A stretch of DNA of 10,427 nucleotides from CAYTLW01 sp964438735. Its GTDB lineage: Bacteria > Myxococcota_A > UBA9042. Below the pieces are notes generated by a model. It was not told where the DNA came from and searched no databases. It was given only the letters and a program-made list of their open reading frames with translations. The stretch is from the NCBI GenBank assembly GCA_964438735.1, contig CAYTLW010000192.1:1-10427 (forward strand), read 5' to 3'. The position numbers were made by a program, and so were the translations under genes. Positions 1-6,300 of this stretch are shown in pieces. Each line of letters starts with the position of its first letter. The first letter of the stretch is position 1.

Positions 1-100
1 GGGGGGGGTTGTGCGGCCCGGGGCCGGCGGGGTGGTGGTGGGGGGGGGGGGGTGGGAGGGATGGGCGGGGGGTGGCGACCCGGGCGCCGGTGGGGGCGCC
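1..100. other. Poly-G low-complexity start, probable contig-end artefact
   Basis: The first ~100 bases are dominated by G, with runs of 8 (1-8) and 13 (40-52), plus GGTGGTGGTG and many GGGG blocks. Translated in frame they give Gly/Trp/Arg residues unlike the Ala/Pro linker that follows. Such G runs are typical of failing two-colour sequencing reads at contig ends. Reliable carrier-domain linker sequence seems to begin around 100-110. This is inference from composition. Confidence 0.6.
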
Positions 101-3100
101 GATGACTGCCGCCGTGGTCACCCCCGCCGCCGAACTCGCCGCGCCTCCCGCTGCGGAAGGCTCGGGGGATTCGGTGCTCGAACGCGTGATGGCCATCGTC
201 GCTGACCAGACGGGCTATCCCGCCGACATGCTCGAGCCGGATCTGGACCTGGAGGCCGACCTCGGCATCGACACGGTCAAGCAGGCCGAGATGTTCGCCG
301 CCGTGCGGGGCGCCTATGACCTGCCTCGTGACGAAGACCTCAACCTGCGCGACTTCCCAACGCTGAACCACGTTGCCGGTTGGGTGCTGGATAAGCGACC
401 CGATCTTGGCGGCGCACCGCCGTCCGCGACGCCACCCGCACCGACGCCGACCTCGGACGTCGGGGCAGCAGATGGCGCCCCCGCGGCCGTAGCTGCAGAT
501 GATCCAAGAGCCGAGGTGGAAGCCAGGGTGCTGGCCATCGTCGCCGAGCAGACCGGCTACCCGTCCGACATGTTGGAAATGGACCTGGACCTGGAGGCCG
601 ACCTCGGCATCGACACGGTCAAGCAGGCCGAGATGTTTGCCGCCGTCCGGGCTGCCTACGACGTGCCGCGGGACGAGGAGTTGCAGCTGCGCGACTTCCC
701 CACATTGAGCCACGTGGTCGGCTGGGTCTTCGACAAGCGACCCGACCTGCTCGAGGGCGCCCCAGCCCCCGGAGCAGCGTCCGAGACCGCCTCCTCGGTG
801 GTGACGGAAGCCGAGAGCACCGTGACCGCCATTCGACGCGTGCCGATGCCGGTGCTCAGACCCCCGCTGGAGTTGTGCGCGGCCAGCGGCATCGACCTGG
901 CTGCCGGTGACCGTGTCATCGTAGCGACCGACGGCGGCGAGGTCGGTGAGGCGCTCCTTGCGGCGCTCGCCGAGCGCGAAATCGTCGCCCTGACCATCGA
1001 CGACGCCCCGGCTGCTTCGGAGCTGGTGCAGACCATCCACGGCTGGTGCGCCGAGGGCGCCATCGCGGGCGTCTTCTGGCTGCCCGGGCTGATCGATGTG
1101 GGCGACCCCAACATCCTGTCGCCCGCGGACTGGTCCGAGGCCATGCGCCTGCGTGTCAAGCTGCTCTATACGACCGTGCGCACGTTGGTGCAGGGCGAGG
1201 GCACGGGCTTCCTGGTCGCGGCGACGCGCCTGGGGGGCCGGCATGGCTACGATGAGGGGCCCATGGCTTGTCCGCTCGGCGGCGCTGTGACCGGCTTCGT
1301 CAAGACGGTCAAGCGCGAGCAGGCCGACATGCAGGTCAAGGCGGTCGACTTCGGCCTCGACGTGACGCCGATCGAAGCCGCCAGCTGGCTGATCGAGGAG
1401 ACCTGTGCCGACCCCGGCGCCGTCGAGGTTGGCCATACGGCCGGTCGCCGATGGGGCATCGGCCTGGTCGAAACGCAGATGCCGAAAGCTGACCGCGTGG
1501 ACGGTTGTCAGATCGGCCCCGAGTCCGTCGTGCTGGTCACGGGCGCTGCGGGTTCGATCACCTCGGCCATCACCGCCGACCTGGCCCGTGATGGCGGCAC
1601 CTTCTACCTGCTCGACCTGGCGCCAGGGCCCGTCGATGGCGACACTGACCTGGATCGCCTGACCAACGACCGAGACGGTTTGTTGCGCGACGTGGCCGGC
1701 CGACTTCGGGATGCGGGCGAGCGGGCAACTCCGGCACGGGTGCAGCAGGTGCTCGCACGCATGGAGCGCACGGTTGCGGCGCGTGACGCCATCGAGGCGG
1801 TTCAACGCGGCGGCGGCACGGCCCATTATCGGCAGGTGGACCTGATGGATGCGGCCGCGGTGGCGGGCGTCATCGAAGAGATCCGAGCCGCCCACGGCAA
1901 GCTCGATGTGCTGATCCACGCCGCTGGTCTGGAGATCAGCCGCCTGTTGCCGGACAAGGAGCCCGGCGAATTCGACCTGGTCTTCGACGTCAAGGCGCTC
2001 GGCTGGCATCACCTGATGTTTGCCATCGCTGACCTGCCCCTGGGCGCGACCGTAGGCTTTTCGTCCATCGCGGGTCGCTTCGGCAATGGTGGCCAGGCCG
2101 ATTACGCCGCGGCCAACGACCTGCTCTGCAAGGCTGCGCACTGGATGCGACACGGCCGACCGGAGACCAGAGCCCACGTGGTCGATTGGACCGCATGGGC
2201 GGACATCGGCATGGCCTCTCGAGGCTCCATTCCCAAGATGATGGCGCTGGCGGGCATCGACATGCTGCCGCCGTCCGAGGGCATCGCCGTGGTCGGCCGT
2301 GAGCTGGCCGCGGGCACCCGTGGCGAGCTGGTCATCGCCGGGGCGCTGGGCGTCATGTTGGAACCCCTGGCCGAACGGGGCGGATTGCGACCGGAGGCGC
2401 TGCCCGGCGCCGGACCGATGACCAACGGCGTCGCGCGCCTGGCCGTCGACGGCTCGGTGGTGTTGGAGACCGAACTCGACCCGACGGCGCAGCCCTTTCT
2501 GCACGACCACGCCATCGATGGTGCGGCCGTGCTGCCCGGTGTGATGGGCCTGGAGTCGTTCTGCGAAGCCGCCCTGGCGCTGCTGCCGGGGAGCCACGTG
2601 CTGGCCCTGCAGGACGCGTCCTTCCTGGCGCCCTTCAAGTTCTACCGCGACGCGCCACGCACCGTGCAGGTACACGTCCGGCTGCAATCCGAGCCCGGTG
2701 AGACCGAGGTCACCGCCCACTGCGAGCTGTGGGGCAGTCGGGTGCTACACGGCCGCCAGGAGGCCGATTCCACCCTGCACTTCAAGGCCAGGATCCTGCT
2801 GGGCCCGGAGCCGGTCTCCGAGGCAAAGGCCAAGGCGCCTGGCAAGGCCAAGGGGGCGCTGGCGAGCGCCGAAGACATCTACAAGATCTACTTCCATGGC
2901 CCGGCCTACCAGGTCCTGCAGCAGGCGTGGCGGACAGGCAGGAAGCTGGTCGGCCGCATGGCGGAAGACCTGCCGGCACACCATGTGCCCGGTGAGCTGC
3001 CGTTGCGGGCGGCGCCGCGCGAGGTGGAGCTCTTCTTCCAGACCGCCGGCGTGCTGGAGATCGGCGCCACGGGCCAGATGGGCCTGCCCAGCCACATCGA

Positions 3101-3356
3101 TGAGGTGGTGGTGCACGACGTGCAGGACGTCGCCCGGCCGGTCCATGCCCGGGTGAAGCCGGCGCGTGGTGAAGATGGCGTCTACAACGGCGAAGTGCTC
3201 GACGATTCCGGCCGGGTGCTGGTCTCCGTGCAGGGATATCGCACCCAGCGGCTGGGCAGCGTCGACGAAGCCTTGCGCACGCCTCTGGCCGCCGTAGCCA
3301 AAGGCAAGAAGAAGAAAAGTAAGAAGTCGAAGAATACGGACACGAAGGTGACCTGA
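3..3356 (+). CDS. Iterative type I polyketide / PUFA-like secondary lipid synthase, C-terminal part (ACP-ACP-KR-DH), 5' partial
   Basis: Residues are numbered from nt 9. Two acyl carrier domains (about 54-134 and 168-247) are joined by Ala/Pro linkers. A ketoreductase follows: a structural half (about 275-490), then a catalytic half with Rossmann motif TGAAGSI (511-517), HAAG (637-640), Lys662, Ser685/686, Tyr699 and Asn703, so it looks active. Its insertion at about 540-605 resembles PfaA-type ketoreductases. The C-terminus (about 815-1085) is a double-hotdog dehydratase with HxxxGxxxxP at His834-Pro843, YFHGPAYQVL (961-970) and Glu1007 where other PKS dehydratases usually have Asp. A Lys-rich tail (1099-1113) ends the protein. 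The domain types match the PUFA/HglE-like secondary lipid synthases. Ketosynthase and acyltransferase are missing and presumed upstream. Both carrier domains have Thr (89 and 203) at the phosphopantetheine site. The frame is open to the left edge, but the first ~30 residues are low-complexity and doubtful. The product is unknown. Confidence 0.9.
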   Translation, partial: GGLCGPGPAGWWWGGGGGRDGRGVATRAPVGAPMTAAVVTPAAELAAPPAAEGSGDSVLERVMAIVADQTGYPADMLEPDLDLEADLGIDTVKQAEMFAAVRGAYDLPRDEDLNLRDFPTLNHVAGWVLDKRPDLGGAPPSATPPAPTPTSDVGAADGAPAAVAADDPRAEVEARVLAIVAEQTGYPSDMLEMDLDLEADLGIDTVKQAEMFAAVRAAYDVPRDEELQLRDFPTLSHVVGWVFDKRPDLLEGAPAPGAASETASSVVTEAESTVTAIRRVPMPVLRPPLELCAASGIDLAAGDRVIVATDGGEVGEALLAALAEREIVALTIDDAPAASELVQTIHGWCAEGAIAGVFWLPGLIDVGDPNILSPADWSEAMRLRVKLLYTTVRTLVQGEGTGFLVAATRLGGRHGYDEGPMACPLGGAVTGFVKTVKREQADMQVKAVDFGLDVTPIEAASWLIEETCADPGAVEVGHTAGRRWGIGLVETQMPKADRVDGCQIGPESVVLVTGAAGSITSAITADLARDGGTFYLLDLAPGPVDGDTDLDRLTNDRDGLLRDVAGRLRDAGERATPARVQQVLARMERTVAARDAIEAVQRGGGTAHYRQVDLMDAAAVAGVIEEIRAAHGKLDVLIHAAGLEISRLLPDKEPGEFDLVFDVKALGWHHLMFAIADLPLGATVGFSSIAGRFGNGGQADYAAANDLLCKAAHWMRHGRPETRAHVVDWTAWADIGMASRGSIPKMMALAGIDMLPPSEGIAVVGRELAAGTRGELVIAGALGVMLEPLAERGGLRPEALPGAGPMTNGVARLAVDGSVVLETELDPTAQPFLHDHAIDGAAVLPGVMGLESFCEAALALLPGSHVLALQDASFLAPFKFYRDAPRTVQVHVRLQSEPGETEVTAHCELWGSRVLHGRQEADSTLHFKARILLGPEPVSEAKAKAPGKAKGALASAEDIYKIYFHGPAYQVLQQAWRTGRKLVGRMAEDLPAHHVPGELPLRAAPREVELFFQTAGVLEIGATGQMGLPSHIDEVVVHDVQDVARPVHARVKPARGEDGVYNGEVLDDSGRVLVSVQGYRTQRLGSVDEALRTPLAAVAKGKKKKSKKSKNTDTKVT
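171..752 (+). repeat. Tandem acyl carrier domain repeat, 342-bp period
   Basis: Two carrier domains repeat in frame with a 342-nt (114-residue) period. Bases 243-295 and 585-637 are identical over 53 nt, covering the cofactor-attachment helix (LGIDTVKQAEM). The flanks of each copy, including the RDFPTL segment, differ at many synonymous and some non-synonymous positions. The pattern fits duplication followed by purifying selection or gene conversion on the core. Tandem carriers are common in PUFA-type synthases, where extra copies raise output. Confidence 0.9.
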
Positions 3357-3358
3357 TG
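3344..3358 (+). promoter_or_regulatory. Ribosome binding site and TGATG stop-start junction of the carboxylase gene
   Basis: GAAGGTGA (3344-3351) is a good Shine-Dalgarno match with about 7 bases between its GG and the ATG at 3356. The synthase stop TGA (3354-3356) shares its A with that ATG, a classic arrangement for translational coupling. The site fixes the carboxylase start. The A/G-rich stretch just upstream (about 3298-3347) encodes the Lys-rich tail and should be weakly structured, which may help reinitiation. Confidence 0.75.
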
Positions 3359-6300
3359 CAGCAACGACTGTTTACGCGGCTCGCGATTGTCAATCGCGGC
3401 GAGCCCGCCATGCGCCTGATCGCCGCCGTTCGCGAGCTCAACGCGTCGCGGCAGCACCAACTGCGAACCATCGCCCTGTACACCGAGCCCGATGAGCATG
3501 CGCTCTTCGTGCGCGAGGCGGACGAGGCGTTCTGCCTGGGCCCGGCCAATGTGCCCACCGCTTCGGGCGGACGGCATAGCAGCTATGTCGACCTGCCGAT
3601 TCTGCGCGCCGCCCTGAAGCGGACCGGCGCCGAGGCGGCCTGGGTCGGCTGGGGATTCGTATCCGAGCGGGCGGACTTCGTCGATCTCTGCGATGAGCTG
3701 GGCGTGGTCTTCATCGGTCCACCAGCGGCCGTCATGCGCAAGCTGGGCGACAAGATCACCGCCAAGCGCATCGCCGAGTCGGCAGACGTGCCGGTGGCGC
3801 CGTGGAGCGGTGGCGCAGTGGACGACCTGAGCGCAGCCCGCGCCAGCGCTCGCGAACTTGGCTATCCGCTGATGATCAAGGCCACCTCGGGAGGCGGCGG
3901 ACGGGGCATCCGCAAGGTGCTCGAGGATGGGGGGCTGGCTGAAGCGTTCGAGAGTGCGCGCTCGGAAGCGGAACTCGGCTTTGGCGATCCGACGGTCTTC
4001 CTGGAGCGCATGGTCAGCGGGGCGCGCCATGTGGAGGTCCAGATCCTGGCCGACGAAGCTGGCACGACCTGGGCCCTGGGCGTGCGCGATTGCAGCGTGC
4101 AACGCCGCAACCAGAAGGTACTCGAGGAGAGCCCATCGCCAGCGCTGAGTCCCGAGCAGGACGCCTGGCTGCGCGCCGCGGCCGCGCGCCTGGGCAGCGC
4201 CGCCGGTTATGTGGGCGCGGGGACGGTCGAGTTCCTCTATGACCCGACCGATCAGTCGTTCGCCTTCATGGAGGTCAACGCCCGCCTGCAGGTTGAACAT
4301 ACGGTCACCGAGGAGTGCACCGGGACCGACCTGGTGAAGCGACAGATCGCGATCGCCGAGGGCGCGGCCCTGCCCGCCGAGCCGCCACCGTCGCGCGGAC
4401 ACGCCATCGAGGCCCGCATCAACGCCGAGTCGCCGGCCAACGCCTTCGCCCCGGCGCCCGGGCGGATCGACTTGATGCATCTGCCGATCGGCCCCGGCCT
4501 GCGCATCGACAGCGGCGTCGCCGAAGGCGATGTGGTGGCCCCCGAGTTCGACTCCATGGTGGCCAAGGTGATCGCCTGGGGCGGCGATCGCGACGAGGCC
4601 CTCGGCCGGTTGCGCCGGGCGCTGTACGACATGGCGCTGGTCATTCGGGGGGGCGACAGCAACAAGGGTTTCCTGCTCGACCTCATCGATCGACCCGAGA
4701 TTCGAGCGGGCGAGTTCGACATCGGCTGGCTGGACCGACTGGTCGAGGCCGGAGAACACGTACCTCGTCGTTACGCGGAGGTCGCGTTCATCGCCGCCGC
4801 CATCGACGTCTTCGAGCGGCAGGAAGAGGTCGACCGGGCCGGCTTCCACGGCCTCGCCGCCCGCGGGGTGCCGGCCATTCGCGAGCCTGTACTGGGTCGA
4901 AGGATCGCGCTCGGCTATGGCGGCGCCCAGCACACGGCCTTCGTACGCCGCAGCGGGCCGACCAGCTATCGACTCGATCTGGATGGGCAGACCTACAACT
5001 TCGAACGCAGCGCCGTCGGCGAGGTGGCCATGCGCCTGGGCTGTGGCGGGCGCAGCTGGCGCGTCCTGACCGCCGACCAGGGCGCCACCCTGGAAGTCGA
5101 GGTGGAGGGCATCTCCCATCGCATCAGCAGCGACGATGGTGGCGTGATCCGGGCCATCGCGCCGGGCATCGTGGTGACCATCCCGGTCAAGGAAGGAGAC
5201 GCCGTCTCAGCGGGGGATCGAATCGCCATGGTGGAGGCCATGAAGACCGAGACCTGGCTCTACGCGCCCTTCTCGGGCCGGGTCAAAGAGGTCGAGGTCA
5301 TCGCCAATACGCAGGTGGCCGCGGGTACAGCGCTGCTCCGTCTGGAGCCCGGGGACGGAGAAGAGGTCGTGGTACCGGACGCGTGGCAGTTGGACTTCAC
5401 GTCCCTGCGCGGGCGGGCGACCAGCGACTCGGCGACGGCCCACCTGGACGCGCTGCGCAGCCTGATGCTCGGTTACGACGCCGATCCCAAGGGGCTGGCC
5501 GCCGCCATCGCCAACCAGGGCACCCTGAGCGCCGGCGCGGCGCCGGATGACGCCGACGTCTTTGCGCACGAGTGCAGCATCATCGACGTCTTCGCCGACA
5601 CCACCGCGCTCTTCCGGCGGGAACGCACGGTCGAACACGAGGATCGCCCCAGCGACGCCGAATACCTGCACCTCTTCGTCAAGGATCCAGGCGCCGCCCA
5701 CGATTCATTGCCCGACTCCTTCCTGGCCGCCCTGCGGCGGGCCGTCTCCCACCACGGCATCGACGCCGACCTGGAGGACGGGCCGGCCATGCGGCAGGCG
5801 CTCTACCGCCTGTACAAGGCGCGCGCGCATCTCGGCGCGTGGATCGGGGCCGTGCTGGCCATCTTGCAGCGCTGGCACGAACGCGTGGACGTGCTCGATG
5901 CCGTGGCGGGCGCTGAATTCCGGCCGCGCCTGGATCGACTGGTGGCGGCGAGCCAGGGTCGACACTCGGCCATCAACGACCTGGCCCGCGACGTACGCTA
6001 CCACTACATCGAGCGGCCGCTGCTCCAGGAGGCGCGGCGGGGCCTGTACGACACCGCCAAGGACATCGTGGCCCGCGTTGGCCGGGCGACCAGCACCGAA
6101 CGGACAGAGATGCTCGACTGGCTGGTGGAGTGCCCGCAGCCCCTGCGCGGCTTCTTCGCCGATCGTGTCGACCAGGTCGATGGCGCTACAGGCGCGGTGA
6201 TGCTCGAGGCGTTGACGCGACGCTACTACAGGCAACGCCCGTTCGTCGGCAGCGCCACCGTGCGCCGCGGCGAGCACCTCTTCTTCACGGCCTCGTACGA

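Noticed and set aside
3182..5119. 645-codon open frame on the minus strand
   Set aside because: It lies antisense to the biotin carboxylase region, whose conserved motifs are unmistakable on the plus strand. Long antisense frames are expected at this GC content, and the translation shows no recognisable domain.
4315..5550. 411-codon open frame on the plus strand in another frame
   Set aside because: Arg/Gly/Pro-rich translation typical of a frame-shifted high-GC gene. It overlaps the carboxylase completely.
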